The translations under genes and the position numbers were made by a program. A DNA stretch of 64,000 nucleotides from contig NZ_VZPG01000001.1 in NCBI RefSeq assembly GCF_008801715.1, positions 1,116,001 through 1,180,000 of the forward strand. Direction: 5' to 3'. Of this stretch, positions 36,877-46,511 are shown piece after piece. Position 1 is the stretch's first letter. Every line of letters begins with the position of its first letter. Origin of the DNA: Pseudochrobactrum saccharolyticum (GTDB lineage Bacteria > Pseudomonadota > Alphaproteobacteria > Rhizobiales > Rhizobiaceae). Under the pieces are notes generated by a model. The model did no database searches. It had not been told where the DNA came from and saw only the letters and a program-made list of their open reading frames with translations.

Positions 36877-36977
36877 GTGGGAGGCTGGCACGATGACCCG
36901 TGCCGAGCTCGTTAGGGCTGCTTCCTTCCGGACCTGACCCGGTTGGCGAGTGGTACGTCCACCACCAACCTCCCGCG
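36877..36977 (-). ncRNA. ffs: signal recognition particle RNA (small, 4.5S type)
   Basis: On the minus strand the conserved SRP Alu-less domain IV core GGTCAGGTCCGGAAGGAAGC occurs, with the GGAA tetraloop and asymmetric loop. The ends pair: GGGAGGTTGG at the 5' side (about 36975) with CCAGCCTCCC at the 3' side (about 36879), giving a rod of about 100 nt. TTTTTCTCCCC follows as a terminator-like tail. It pairs with Ffh to target membrane proteins. Location next to dnaX is common in alphaproteobacteria. Exact ends are approximate. Confidence 0.95.
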
Positions 36978-37130
36978 CTTCATATCGGAAATTTGAACAC
37001 AAAATGCAAGGCTCAAATAAGCTGAGATAAAAAAATATAGATTATTTTCATGCATTTTATGTTTGAATAGTTCCAGACTAACCGCAAAACTGCCGGACAA
37101 GAACAATATTCCTCACAAAGGCACCGCATC
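36978..37130. other. intergenic region with divergent promoters
   Basis: About 150 bp holding the SRP RNA promoter on the minus strand and the HIT-protein promoter on the plus strand. AT-rich around 37010-37080. No gene seen. Confidence 0.4.
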
Positions 37131-37541
37131 ATGCCAGATTTCGCCCTCGATCAACGCCTGCAAAATGACAGCTTTCCTATCGGTCCGCTTGGCCTGTGCC
37201 AGCTTTTACTGATGAATGACAAGCGTTGGCCATGGCTGATCCTTGTGCCGCAACGCGCGGATATGTCTGAAATTCACGAGCTGACCCCGCTCGATCAGAC
37301 CATGCTCAGCTTTGAGACTTCTATGGTTGCCGAAGCCATGAAAACAGCGACCGGCTGCGAGAAAATCAACAGTGGTGCGCTCGGCAATATTGTGCGCCAG
37401 CTGCATATTCACATTGTTGCACGCAACAGCGGTGATGCAGCATGGCCGGGTCCGGTCTGGGGCCATGGCACGCGCGAACCTTATACGGACGAAGAAGCAA
37501 GCAAGCTCATCAGTGATTTGCGCGACCGTCTTTCTGCCTGA
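37131..37541 (+). CDS. HIT-family nucleotide-binding protein
   Basis: 136 aa of the histidine-triad superfamily, which act as nucleotide hydrolases or transferases. The signature is VRQLHIHIVAR, with two His of the HxHxH triad kept and the third position occupied by Val, as often seen in this proteobacterial branch. PWLILVPQRADMSEIHEL and WPGPVWG are further typical stretches. The gene is followed 23 nt later by nudC, probably on one transcript; both act on nucleotide derivatives. Confidence 0.88.
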   Translation: MPDFALDQRLQNDSFPIGPLGLCQLLLMNDKRWPWLILVPQRADMSEIHELTPLDQTMLSFETSMVAEAMKTATGCEKINSGALGNIVRQLHIHIVARNSGDAAWPGPVWGHGTREPYTDEEASKLISDLRDRLSA

Positions 37542-37564
37542 TTTTGGCTGCCTGAGTTTATTAC

Positions 37565-38512
37565 ATGACAGATAATAACCATGGTCTTGGCTTTGCCGGC
37601 AGGACACTTGACCCGCAGGCCGAGAAACGGGATGAAACAAGTTTAGCCAAAGCATTGGCTGATCCGGATGCGAAATTTCTGCTTTTTGCCGGCAATAAGA
37701 TTATTTTGAAGCAGGACGCACCGGAACACCGTGCCTTGTTCAGCCATGCGGAGCGACGCGCCCTGCAAAATGGCTCGGATTTATCTGCCGGTGACAATCT
37801 GATTTTGCTGGGTGAAGCAGAGGGTATCGCCTATCTTGCGCTGGATACCGGACTGGACGCGGAGGCACTTCCTGCGCCTTATGAAGCTTCGGAATATCGC
37901 GCACTCTATACGCATCATCTTTTGCCACCTGCACTGAGCGGTATGGTTGCGCAAGGCGCAGCGCTACTTGCCTGGCACCGGACACATCGCTTTTGCGGGC
38001 GTTGCGGCAACCGGACAGAAATGCGGATCGGCGGTTTCAAACGGGTGTGCACGTCCTGCAATGCCGAGCATTTTCCACGTACCGATCCGGTGGTGATTAT
38101 GCTGGTCACCCGCAAAACCGACAATGGCGACATGTGTCTGCTTGCGCGAAGCCCGCATTTTGCTCCGCTGACCTATTCCTGCCTTGCCGGTTTTGTGGAA
38201 CCGGGTGAGACGATTGAAAATGCTGTCCGGCGTGAAGTGCGCGAAGAATCAGGCCTGCCCGTCGGACAGGTCACTTATCATGCCAGCCAGCCATGGCCGT
38301 TTCCCTATTCCCTGATGATCGGCTGTTTTGCGCAAGGCTTGTCCGATCAGATCACGCTCGACTATGAGGAGCTGGAAGACGGACGCTGGTTTACCCGCGA
38401 TGAGGCAAGAGCAATGCTGGATAATGTCCATGCTCAAGGCTTACGCACACCACCTGCCGGTGCCATCGCCAGCGCCCTGATCCGTCATTGGGTAGAGTGT
38501 TCAGACAAATAA
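37565..38512 (+). CDS. nudC: NAD(H) pyrophosphatase (Nudix), NudC type
   Basis: 315 aa. N-terminal NUDIX-like domain, then a C4 zinc ribbon (CGRCGNRTEMRIGGFKRVC...C) near residues 140-160, then the Nudix box GFVEPGETIENAVRREVREESG with the REVREESG metal-binding core. A following SQPWPFPYSLMIGC is the NudC SQPWPFPxS motif specific for NADH and NAD-capped RNA. Hydrolyses NADH to NMNH and AMP and decaps NAD-RNA. Ends at a strong bidirectional terminator. Confidence 0.95.
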   Translation: MTDNNHGLGFAGRTLDPQAEKRDETSLAKALADPDAKFLLFAGNKIILKQDAPEHRALFSHAERRALQNGSDLSAGDNLILLGEAEGIAYLALDTGLDAEALPAPYEASEYRALYTHHLLPPALSGMVAQGAALLAWHRTHRFCGRCGNRTEMRIGGFKRVCTSCNAEHFPRTDPVVIMLVTRKTDNGDMCLLARSPHFAPLTYSCLAGFVEPGETIENAVRREVREESGLPVGQVTYHASQPWPFPYSLMIGCFAQGLSDQITLDYEELEDGRWFTRDEARAMLDNVHAQGLRTPPAGAIASALIRHWVECSDK

Positions 38513-38542
38513 AAAAGCGCCGGATCACTCCGGCGCTTTTTT
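38511..38542. terminator. bidirectional terminator between nudC and pheA
   Basis: AAAAAAGCGCCGGA and TCCGGCGCTTTTTT form a perfect 14-bp stem with a 4-nt loop and A/T runs on both sides. It serves nudC (stop overlapping at 38512) and pheA from the other side. Confidence 0.92.
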
Positions 38543-38561
38543 CAAACTGAATAAGGCGACT

Positions 38562-38617
38562 TTATTCCGCAGCAAGCAGTTGCTTGGCCTTACTCAGCTG
38601 CAAGCAGTTGCTTGCGG
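38562..38617 (-). repeat. tail duplication of pheA
   Basis: GCAAGCAGTTGCTTG occurs at 38572-38586 and again at 38600-38614. Read on the minus strand both copies encode KQLLAAE-stop, the end of PheA. The functional copy ends at the stop 38590-38592; the second, in another frame, ends at 38562-38564. They differ at three synonymous third positions (GCA/GCT, GCT/GCG, GAG/GAA). Confidence 0.6.
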
Positions 38618-39456
38618 TTTTCACTGCCCGGATAAACACCGACAATACGCACTTCCTTGGTGAAGAAGGCCAATTCTTCCAGTGCCAGCTGCACGGAACG
38701 ATCATCCGGATGGCCTTCAATATCCGCATAGAACTGCGTGGCCATGAAAGTGCCGCCGATCTGGTAGCTCTCCAGCTTGGTCATGTTGATGCCATTGGTC
38801 GCAAAACCGCCCATCGCCTTATAAAGCGCTGCTGGAACGTTGCGCACGCGGAATACAAAAGTCGTCACCATCAGCTCGTCCGGTGACTTGCGCGGTGCCC
38901 ATTGCTCTTGTTTGGACAGCACAACAAAGCGCGTAATATTGTTTTCCGCGTCTTCGACATTATGCTGCAGGATTTCCAGCCCGTAGAGTTCTGCGGCCAG
39001 CAATGGTGCTAAGGCCGCCTTGCTCTTATCGCCCAGATCCGCCACCTGACGGGCAGCGCCTGCGGTATCACCGGCAATCACCGGTTTCCAGCCATTGCCG
39101 CGAATGATTTTACGACATTGTCCCAGCGCATGAATATGGCTGTGAACGCTTTTGATATCTTCCATTTTGGTGCCCGGCAGCACCATCAGCTGAAAATGGA
39201 TCGGCAGGAAATATTCACCGATAATATGCAAGCGTGATTCCGGCAAAAGATGATGAATATCCGCAACACGTCCGGCCAGCGTATTCTCAATCGGAATCAT
39301 CGCCAGATCGGCTTCGCCATTTTCAACGGCATTAAATGCATCTTCAAAAGTCGCACATGGCAGCGGCTCCATCGTCGGAAACATATTGCGGCAGGCCGTA
39401 TCGGAATTTGCTCCCGGTTCACCCTGAAACGATATTTTATTGGTCTTCGCTGCCAT
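38590..39456 (-). CDS. pheA: prephenate dehydratase
   Basis: 288-aa enzyme converting prephenate to phenylpyruvate in phenylalanine synthesis. It starts with ISFQGEPGANSDTACR, has the catalytic TRF motif (NNITRFVVLSK) and ends with an ACT domain for feedback control (NMTKLESYQIGGTF, replacing the usual ESRP). No fused chorismate mutase. The 3' end carries a duplicated tail (38562-38617). It is followed on the minus strand by the terminator shared with nudC. Confidence 0.95.
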   Translation of the reverse strand: MAAKTNKISFQGEPGANSDTACRNMFPTMEPLPCATFEDAFNAVENGEADLAMIPIENTLAGRVADIHHLLPESRLHIIGEYFLPIHFQLMVLPGTKMEDIKSVHSHIHALGQCRKIIRGNGWKPVIAGDTAGAARQVADLGDKSKAALAPLLAAELYGLEILQHNVEDAENNITRFVVLSKQEQWAPRKSPDELMVTTFVFRVRNVPAALYKAMGGFATNGINMTKLESYQIGGTFMATQFYADIEGHPDDRSVQLALEELAFFTKEVRIVGVYPGSENRKQLLAAE

Positions 39457-39505
39457 TTTGGTGCCTTTGACTATTTATAAAATGCTTTTCTGTTTTCCCT
39501 GAATT

Positions 39506-40249
39506 TCAGCGGGACAGAAACTGACGCGCCTTTTCCAGATCTTCCGGTGTATCCACACCGAGCGGGAAGGATTGAACCACTTCCACATCGATTCGCATAC
39601 CCGCTTCCAGAGCCCGCAACTGTTCCAGTTTTTCACGCAATTCCAGAACCGAGGGCCCGAGCGCGACAAATTTTTCCAGTGCCGCACGGCGATAGGCGTA
39701 GAGACCGATATGATGGTAAAGCGGGCCATCGCCATAAGGCGCAGTGGCGCGGGTAAAATAAAGCGCGCGCAATTTATTGGCACCGGCCAGCGGCGAGCCG
39801 ACGATCTTCACCACATTCGGATTGGTCTTCTCTTGGGGATCTGTGATCTCAACACCAAGGGTGGCGATATCCGCAGGCCCGTCAATCAGCGGCTGCAAAG
39901 CGGTTTTAATCAGCGCCGGATCAATCACTGGCAAGTCGCCCTGAACATTGATTACGGCATCAAATTCTTTATTTGGATCAATAGTTTGCAAAGCCTCATA
40001 AATTCTGTCCGAACCGGATTCATGATCGCTGCGTGTCATCACCGCTTCAAGTCCGTGCGCCTCGACAGCCGTTTTAATCTCTGCACTATCCGTTGCCACA
40101 ACCACGCGTCCCAGACCGGATGCAACTGCACGCTCGGCCACATGCACGATCATCGGCTTGCCGGCAATGTCGGCCAGCGGCTTGCCCGGAAGACGGGTTG
40201 AGGCCATGCGGGCGGGGATCAGGATCAGCGATTTAAACGGCTTAGACAT
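39506..40249 (-). CDS. kdsB: 3-deoxy-manno-octulosonate cytidylyltransferase
   Basis: 247 aa. It makes CMP-KDO from CTP and KDO for the lipopolysaccharide inner core. Nucleotidyltransferase signature [18 protein letters not shown] at the N terminus, then [37 protein letters not shown] and [14 protein letters not shown]. Lies 49 nt upstream of pheA on the same strand and may share its transcript. Start ATG 40249 fits the family. Confidence 0.95.
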   Translation of the reverse strand: MSKPFKSLILIPARMASTRLPGKPLADIAGKPMIVHVAERAVASGLGRVVVATDSAEIKTAVEAHGLEAVMTRSDHESGSDRIYEALQTIDPNKEFDAVINVQGDLPVIDPALIKTALQPLIDGPADIATLGVEITDPQEKTNPNVVKIVGSPLAGANKLRALYFTRATAPYGDGPLYHHIGLYAYRRAALEKFVALGPSVLELREKLEQLRALEAGMRIDVEVVQSFPLGVDTPEDLEKARQFLSR

Positions 40250-40430
40250 GGCTATTCATCCGAAAGTGTCAAAAAGTCACGGGTACTGCAGTTCTTATAG
40301 GTGTTGCCAGCGCCAAGTAAAAGACCTAGTTTCCGGCGAAAGTCAGCAATGGAGGGCAACCCTCCCCTAAGACGTATCAATAATTACCGCCAAGCTAAAG
40401 GCGTTGGGGAAGAGGAGCGCTAGCGGCCAC

Positions 40431-41111
40431 ATGGAATCGTCTCAGTCCAACAAGTTTATCATGGCCTTTCTGGCCACAGTTTTTGTTGTAATGACTATTG
40501 GTATTTCATCCGATGCGATTTTCTCGACCTCGCATCCTGAAAAAGCCGGTTATGAAATTGCAGCTGCAGAAGGCGGCGCACCGGCAGCCGGTGGCAAGGA
40601 AGCAGCTGTTGCTGTTCCGATTGCAACCTTGCTGGCATCAGCTGATCCTGCACGCGGTGCAACAGTGTTCAAACGCTGTGCAGCCTGTCACACGAGTGAA
40701 AAAGGCGGCGCGAACAAAGTCGGTCCGCATCTCTGGGATGTTGTGAACCGTCCGATGGCGACCGTTGAAGGTTTCAGCTATTCCGCAGCCATGAAAGAAT
40801 TTTCACAGGGTGGCAAAGAAGTCTGGGATTATGAGCATCTCAATAAGTTCCTGACCTCGCCTAAAGGCTATATCAAAGGCACAGCTATGGGCTTTGCCGG
40901 CGACAAAAAAGACAATGAACGCGCTGATCTGATTGCTTATCTGCGCTCGCTGTCTGACAATCCTGCGCCGCTGCCTGCACCGGAAGCTGCCGCACCTGCT
41001 GAAGCACCAAAACCGGCAGAAGAAAAGCCTGCTGAAGCTCCGGCTGCACCGGCAACAGAAACTCCGGCACCTGCCGCACCGGAAGCACCGGCAACGCAGC
41101 CCGCCAACTGA
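40431..41111 (+). CDS. cycM: membrane-anchored cytochrome c (CycM type)
   Basis: 226 aa from ATG 40431 (GAGGAG about 14 nt upstream, slightly far; TTG 40404 is the alternative). An uncleaved N-terminal anchor ([17 protein letters not shown]) leads into a class I cytochrome c domain with haem motif CAACH ([23 protein letters not shown]) and distal Met in KGTAMGFAG. The C-terminal 45 residues are Ala/Pro/Glu-rich with APAAPE-type repeats. Rhizobial CycM carries electrons from the bc1 complex to aa3 oxidase. Confidence 0.9.
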   Translation: MESSQSNKFIMAFLATVFVVMTIGISSDAIFSTSHPEKAGYEIAAAEGGAPAAGGKEAAVAVPIATLLASADPARGATVFKRCAACHTSEKGGANKVGPHLWDVVNRPMATVEGFSYSAAMKEFSQGGKEVWDYEHLNKFLTSPKGYIKGTAMGFAGDKKDNERADLIAYLRSLSDNPAPLPAPEAAAPAEAPKPAEEKPAEAPAAPATETPAPAAPEAPATQPAN

Positions 41112-41135
41112 TCTTAAGATCATTTGAATATTATC

Positions 41136-41158
41136 AAGCCGGGCTTAATGCCCGGCTT
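41136..41158 (+). terminator. terminator after cycM
   Basis: AAGCCGGGC and GCCCGGCTT form a perfect 9-bp stem with a 5-nt loop, followed by TTTATTTTG. It lies 25 nt after the stop. Confidence 0.85.
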
Positions 41159-41180
41159 TTATTTTGAAGGAAAATGTCTC

Positions 41181-41405
41181 ATGTCTGATGAACCAATTGT
41201 ACGCGACAGCAACGGCACCCAGCTGCAGGACGGTGACTCTGTCACCCTCATCAAAGACCTCAAAGTCAAAGGCACATCTGAAACTATCAAGCGTGGCACC
41301 TTGGTGAAAAATGTCCGCCTCAACGGCCGTGACGGTGAAGTTGAGTGCAACACCAAACAGGTCAAAGGTCTGGTTCTGAAAACCGAATTCGTCAAAAAAG
41401 CCTGA
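41181..41405 (+). CDS. PhnA/YjdM-like domain protein without zinc ribbon
   Basis: 74 aa from ATG 41181 (AAGGAAA 8 nt upstream). It matches the C-terminal beta-barrel domain of PhnA/YjdM proteins: VRDSNGTQLQDGDSVTLIKDLKVKG, then IKRGTLVKNVRL and VKGLVLKTEFVKK. The N-terminal zinc-ribbon half of full-length PhnA is absent. Despite the old name, the family has no proven role in phosphonate use. Separate transcript, between the cycM terminator and the yej operon. Confidence 0.82.
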   Translation: MSDEPIVRDSNGTQLQDGDSVTLIKDLKVKGTSETIKRGTLVKNVRLNGRDGEVECNTKQVKGLVLKTEFVKKA

Positions 41406-41530
41406 TTATTACAAAGATTTAATCCGCCACTTCCGATTTTTGCTCTGCTTCTGCCCGCTTTCCCTTTTAATTCATACAGGGATCATTAAAGTGGAAGCTT
41501 ATTCTTGTGAGCAAACTATCGGGTGGCGGA

Positions 41531-43363
41531 ATGAAAACAGCATTGCGGATTATGCTTCTTGCAGGTTTGGGGCTGTATAGCAGCCTCGCTTCCGCTCAGG
41601 ATTTGCCATGGCGCCATGCCAACAGCCTGACAGGTGAGCCTAAATATGCCGCAGGCTTTAAACATTACGACTACGTCAATCCTGATGCGCCTAAAGGCGG
41701 TACGCTCAATCAGGTTGCTGTCGGTTCATTTGATACGCTGAACCCCTATGTGGTACAGGGTGTTGCGGCTGCCGGTCTCGCCAATTTCGGCGGCGGCAGG
41801 CTCTATGACACGCTGATGGATCAGTCGATGGATCAGAGCTCGACATCCTACGGGATGATTGCCGAAGCCATGCAATTTCCCGATGATTTCTCCTGGGTGA
41901 AATTTCGTCTCAACCCGAAAGCCGCCTGGCATGACAAGACCCCGATTACTGTGGAAGATGTGATCTGGTCTTTCGAGACGCTGAAAAAACAATCCCCGCT
42001 CTATAACCGCTATTATGCGGACGTCGTGAAAGCCGAGAAAACCGGCGATAATGAAGTCACCTTCACCTTTGACAAGAGCGGTAACCGCGAATTGCCGAAC
42101 ATTATGGGTGATCTCGTCGTGCTGCCGAAACATTGGTGGCAAGGCAAAGATAAAAACGGCAAGCAGCGTGATATCAGCCGCTCCACTCTCGAAATTCCGC
42201 TCGGCTCCGGCGCCTATAAAATCGCTTCCGTTAATCCGGGTAAATCCATCATCTGGCAACGCGCAGAGGATTACTGGGGTAAAGACCAGCCGACCCAGGT
42301 CGGACGCAATAATTTCGATCAGGTCAAATACGAATATTTTCTGAACAATGACGCGACATGGGAAGCCTTCAAAAAAGGCGGCATCTATGATTTCCGTCTG
42401 GAAAACATAGCTCAGCGCTGGAAAGAACAATATAATTTTCCGGCTGTGGAGCGCGGCGATGTTATCAAAGCCAGTTTCCCGTTTCATGCAGCAGGACGTA
42501 TGCAGGGCGCATTCCTGAATACCAGAAAAGCCAAATTTCAGGATGTACGGGTTCGTGAAGCACTGAACTGGGTGTTTGATTTTGAAAGCATGAACCGTCT
42601 GTTGTTTTTCAACCAGTATAAGCGGATTGAAAGCTATTTTGCCGGTATTGATCTGGCCTCTTCCGGCCTGCCTTCCCCTGAAGAGCTGAAAATTCTGGAG
42701 ACCGTGCGCGGGGAAGTTCCGGAAGCTGTTTTCACCAAGCCGTATAAGCTGCCGGTCTTCGACACGCCACAGGCCATGCGCACCAATCTGCGCCATGCCA
42801 TTGATCTGTTTGCACAGGCCGGCTGGGCGGTGAAGGACGGCAAGCTCACCAATGACAAAGGCGAGGTGTTTACTCTCGAATTCCTGACCAATAATCCGAA
42901 CGAAGAGCGCGTTGTAAATCCGTATATCAACAATCTGCGCCGCGTCGGCATCAATGCGTCACTGCGCGTTGTTGATGATGCGCAATATCAGGCACGGGTG
43001 AATGACTTCGATTACGATATTATCACCACGGTTGTGGCGCAGAGCCAGTCACCCGGCAATGAACAGCGGGAGATGTGGAGCACCCAGTCTGCCGATCTGA
43101 AGGGCAGCAAAAACTATGCCGGTATCAAAAATCCGGCCATCGACAAGCTGATCGACCGCGTTGTCTATGCCAAAGATCACGACGAGCTGGTGGCTGCCAC
43201 CCGCGCGCTCGACCGCGTGCTGCTGTGGAATTATTACACCGTGCCGCAATGGTATTCCGATACGATCAATGTTGCCTATTGGAACAAGTTCGGCCTTCCG
43301 GACAAGCAGCCTGATTATGCCGGGATTGATCCGTTCTCCTGGTGGGTAAAGCCTAAACCATAA
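41531..43363 (+). CDS. yejA: peptide ABC transporter solute-binding protein, YejA-like (first copy)
   Basis: 610-aa periplasmic family-5 binding protein (610 from ATG 41531; GTG 41507 is possible). Signal peptide ends SLASAQ. Domain signatures: HYDYVNPDAPKGGTLNQ at the N terminus, and KFRLNPKAAWHDKTPITVEDVIWSFE. It belongs to the YejA/microcin C branch that imports oligopeptides. First gene of a five-gene importer: two binding proteins, two permeases, one double ATPase. In Brucella the Yej system is linked to peptide resistance and virulence. Confidence 0.92.
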   Translation: MKTALRIMLLAGLGLYSSLASAQDLPWRHANSLTGEPKYAAGFKHYDYVNPDAPKGGTLNQVAVGSFDTLNPYVVQGVAAAGLANFGGGRLYDTLMDQSMDQSSTSYGMIAEAMQFPDDFSWVKFRLNPKAAWHDKTPITVEDVIWSFETLKKQSPLYNRYYADVVKAEKTGDNEVTFTFDKSGNRELPNIMGDLVVLPKHWWQGKDKNGKQRDISRSTLEIPLGSGAYKIASVNPGKSIIWQRAEDYWGKDQPTQVGRNNFDQVKYEYFLNNDATWEAFKKGGIYDFRLENIAQRWKEQYNFPAVERGDVIKASFPFHAAGRMQGAFLNTRKAKFQDVRVREALNWVFDFESMNRLLFFNQYKRIESYFAGIDLASSGLPSPEELKILETVRGEVPEAVFTKPYKLPVFDTPQAMRTNLRHAIDLFAQAGWAVKDGKLTNDKGEVFTLEFLTNNPNEERVVNPYINNLRRVGINASLRVVDDAQYQARVNDFDYDIITTVVAQSQSPGNEQREMWSTQSADLKGSKNYAGIKNPAIDKLIDRVVYAKDHDELVAATRALDRVLLWNYYTVPQWYSDTINVAYWNKFGLPDKQPDYAGIDPFSWWVKPKP

Positions 43364-43381
43364 AATGGCTCACTCTGACTG

Positions 43382-43424
43382 GGTCTTGTATTTTGGTGTA
43401 TAATTTTATGCCCGATACAAGACC
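43382..43424 (+). promoter_or_regulatory. hairpin between the two yejA genes
   Basis: GGTCTTGTAT (43382-43391) pairs perfectly with ATACAAGACC (43415-43424) across a 23-nt loop. There is no T run, so it is unlikely to be a full terminator. It may protect the upstream mRNA 3' end or tune expression of the second binding protein. Confidence 0.5.
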
Positions 43425-43454
43425 GGATCACAGCTGCAAAGCGGGAGAAAAATC

Positions 43455-45356
43455 ATGGCAGAGCATCATAAAAGCCTTACGAACCGGCGGCAGATTCTTG
43501 TGTTAAGCGGGGCAGTGGCACTGAGTTCCGCTCTCCCCTTTCAGCTCAGAGCGCAGGAGAACAAAAACACGGCCAGTCACGGGCTGGCCGTGTTTGATGA
43601 TCTGAAATACCCTGCCGGTTTCAGCCATTTTGATTATATCAATCCGCAGGCACCCAAAGGCGGAAGCTTTAATTTCTCTGTCAATGAATGGACGCTGAAT
43701 CAGGCTCCGAACACTTTCAACACGCTCAATACATTTTCCGCTTTGGGTGATGCGCCGCCACGGATGGAAATCTGTTTCGATACATTGATGACCCGTGCAC
43801 TGGATGAACCGGATGCGGTTTACGGTCTGATCGCAGAAAGCGTGACTGCCAGCGATGACGGTAAAAGCTATCTGTTCAAACTGCGCGAACAGGCGCGTTT
43901 TCACGATAACACACCACTTACCGCGCATGATGCCGCTTTCAGCTATGATCTGCTGAAAGAAAAAGGTCATCCGGCGCTCCGCCTGTTACTCGCCAAAATG
44001 GAAAGCGCGGTTGCCGAGGATGACTATCGCCTGAAGCTGACTCTCAAAGGTGAAACAGCAGCCCAAAACCGCCGCCTCATCACCAGCATGGTATTGCTGC
44101 CCGTGCTCTCCAAAGCCTATTACACAGAGCATAGTTTTGACGGAAACAGCCTGACTATTCCGCTCGGCTCCGGTGGCTATAAAGTCGGTGCATTCTCTGC
44201 CGGACAATTTATCGAATATCAGCGCAATGAAGATTATTGGGCTAAAGATCTCAATGTGAATATCGGGCGCAATAATTTTGACCGTATCCGCATCGAGTTT
44301 TTCCGCGACAGACAACCGGCTTTTGAGGCTTTCAAAAAAGGCATTCTGGACTGGCGCGCGGAAAGCGTCTCCAAATCATGGACCAATGATTATAATTTCA
44401 GCGCGGTAGAAACCGGCAAAGTCATCAAGAAACGCTTTCCTGCATGGAAATTTCCGTCCATGCAAAGCTGGGCGCTCAACCAGCGCCGCGAGCGTTTTCG
44501 TGACAAGCGGGTGCGCGAGGCGATAGGACTGTGCTTTGACTTCGAATGGAGCAACAGAAACCTGTTCAGCAATCTGTATCAGCGCCAGCAATCCAATTTC
44601 AGCAATTCTGACTTTGAAGCCAAGGGCAAAGCCTCCGCCGCTGAACAGGCAGTTATTACCCGCCATGCTGCACTGATTGATGAGGAAACCCGCGCTGCTC
44701 TGCTCGATGATCCGGTGACAATGCCGGCAACAGACGGCAGCGGCCGCAATCGTGAACACTTGCGCCGCGCGGCAGACTTGCTGAAAGAGGCGGGCTATCA
44801 GCGTAAAGGCCAGTGGCTGGTTGGTGCTGACGGTCAGATTTTCACGCTGGAAATTCTCAACGATTCCGACGGATTTAACCGCGTCTATAATCCGATGATT
44901 AAGAACCTTCAGGCCATCGGGATCAATGCGACAGTGCGCATGGCAGAAGCGGCGACTTATCAGAAGCGTCTGCTGGATTTTGATTATGACATGATGGGGC
45001 TTGCCTTCAGCACATCGCCGACTTTGGACAGAGCCACACTCGCTGTCATGTATGGCTCAGAGAGCGTCAACATGCCGGGTTCACAAAATCATACCGGCAC
45101 CAGCAGCCCTTTGATTGATGCATTGCTGGATGATGTGGCACAGGCGGATAATCGCAAAGACCTGACCGCCACTGTCCTTATTCTCGACCGGTTGTTACGT
45201 TACCGCAGAGACTGGATCCCCTGCTGGTCAGCAGGCGGAAAACTGATCGCCTATTGGGACAAATTTGGTATGACAGAATCGCCTCCCTATGGCGGCTATC
45301 CGGAATTTTACTGGTGGTATGATAAAGCGAAAGCCGGACAGCTTGGTAAAACATAA
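43455..45356 (+). CDS. yejA: peptide ABC transporter solute-binding protein, YejA-like (second copy)
   Basis: 633-aa second family-5 binding protein. GGGAG lies 9 nt upstream of ATG 43455. The N terminus (NRRQILVLSGAVALSSALPFQLRAQ) has a twin-Arg-like start and a signal peptide. Same landmarks as the first copy: HFDYINPQAPKGGSFNF and FKLREQARFHDNTPLTAHDAAFS. The two proteins are clearly homologous but divergent, so they probably bind different peptide sets and share the same permease. Followed 60 nt later by yejB. Confidence 0.92.
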   Translation: MAEHHKSLTNRRQILVLSGAVALSSALPFQLRAQENKNTASHGLAVFDDLKYPAGFSHFDYINPQAPKGGSFNFSVNEWTLNQAPNTFNTLNTFSALGDAPPRMEICFDTLMTRALDEPDAVYGLIAESVTASDDGKSYLFKLREQARFHDNTPLTAHDAAFSYDLLKEKGHPALRLLLAKMESAVAEDDYRLKLTLKGETAAQNRRLITSMVLLPVLSKAYYTEHSFDGNSLTIPLGSGGYKVGAFSAGQFIEYQRNEDYWAKDLNVNIGRNNFDRIRIEFFRDRQPAFEAFKKGILDWRAESVSKSWTNDYNFSAVETGKVIKKRFPAWKFPSMQSWALNQRRERFRDKRVREAIGLCFDFEWSNRNLFSNLYQRQQSNFSNSDFEAKGKASAAEQAVITRHAALIDEETRAALLDDPVTMPATDGSGRNREHLRRAADLLKEAGYQRKGQWLVGADGQIFTLEILNDSDGFNRVYNPMIKNLQAIGINATVRMAEAATYQKRLLDFDYDMMGLAFSTSPTLDRATLAVMYGSESVNMPGSQNHTGTSSPLIDALLDDVAQADNRKDLTATVLILDRLLRYRRDWIPCWSAGGKLIAYWDKFGMTESPPYGGYPEFYWWYDKAKAGQLGKT

Positions 45357-45416
45357 TTCAGTTCTTTGCGCTAAATTCACAAAACACAATAAGAAACAAA
45401 CAGGATTATTCATCTG

Positions 45417-46511
45417 ATGGGCGCTTATATTCTCCGACGCCTGCTGCTCATGATTCCAACCATTTTCGGCATCATGGCCATTTCTTTTGCCGTCATCCAG
45501 TTTGCCCCCGGCGGCCCCGTAGAGCGTGTGATTGCGCAATTGCAGGGACAAGGCGGCGATGCCATGGACAGGCTTTCAGGCGGAGGCGCTGATGCCGGCG
45601 CAATATCAATGGACAGCGGCAGCTCCTCGAAATATCGCGGTGCGCAGGGGCTTGATCCTGAATTTATCGCCAGTCTGGAAAAGCAGTTCGGCTTTGATAA
45701 GCCGCCGCTGGAACGCTTCGGTCTGATGCTGTGGAACTATGCACGTTTTGACTTCGGACACTCCTATTTCCGCGATATTGAAGTGATTGATCTGATCAAG
45801 GAAAAGCTGCCGGTTTCGATTTCACTCGGCCTGTGGCTCACCCTGATTTCCTATATGATCTCTATTCCGCTCGGTATTCTCAAAGCTGTGCGCGACGGTT
45901 CACGTTTTGACGTCTGGACCAGCGCGGTGATTATTGTCGGCTATGCAATTCCGAGTTTTCTTTTCGCCATCATGCTGATCGTGCTGTTTGCGGGCGGTTC
46001 ATTCTTCGACTGGTTCCCGCTGCGCGGCCTGACTTCGCCGGATTTCGACCAGATGAGCCTGTGGGGCAAAATCACAGACTATATCTGGCATATGGCGCTG
46101 CCGGTGCTGGCGCTGGTGCTGTCGGCCTTTGCGACAACCACCCTGCTCACCAAAAACTCGTTTCTGGAAGAAATCCGCAAACAATATGTCACCACAGCAC
46201 GCGCCAAAGGCCTGACAGAACGGCAGGTGCTTTACGGTCATGTGTTCCGCAATGCGATGCTGATTGTGATTGCCGGTTTTCCCGGTGCGTTCATCACCGC
46301 CTTCTTCACCGGCTCGCTGCTGATTGAAACCATCTTCTCGCTCGACGGTCTCGGCCTGCTTGGCTATCAGTCCGTTCTCAACCGTGATTATCCTGTGGTC
46401 TTTGCCAATCTGTTTATCTTCTCGCTGATCGGCCTGCTGGTCGGCCTGCTCTCCGATCTCACTTATACATGGATTGATCCGCGTATTGATTTTGACCGGA
46501 GGGATGTGTGA
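45417..46511 (+). CDS. yejB: microcin C/peptide ABC transporter permease YejB
   Basis: 364-aa inner-membrane permease with about six helices, starting [19 protein letters not shown]. The binding-protein-dependent transport loop is in [21 protein letters not shown] (EAA loop). It carries the YejB-type insertion after helix 1 (Gly-rich [17 protein letters not shown]). It overlaps yejE by 4 nt. Confidence 0.95.
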   Translation: MGAYILRRLLLMIPTIFGIMAISFAVIQFAPGGPVERVIAQLQGQGGDAMDRLSGGGADAGAISMDSGSSSKYRGAQGLDPEFIASLEKQFGFDKPPLERFGLMLWNYARFDFGHSYFRDIEVIDLIKEKLPVSISLGLWLTLISYMISIPLGILKAVRDGSRFDVWTSAVIIVGYAIPSFLFAIMLIVLFAGGSFFDWFPLRGLTSPDFDQMSLWGKITDYIWHMALPVLALVLSAFATTTLLTKNSFLEEIRKQYVTTARAKGLTERQVLYGHVFRNAMLIVIAGFPGAFITAFFTGSLLIETIFSLDGLGLLGYQSVLNRDYPVVFANLFIFSLIGLLVGLLSDLTYTWIDPRIDFDRRDV

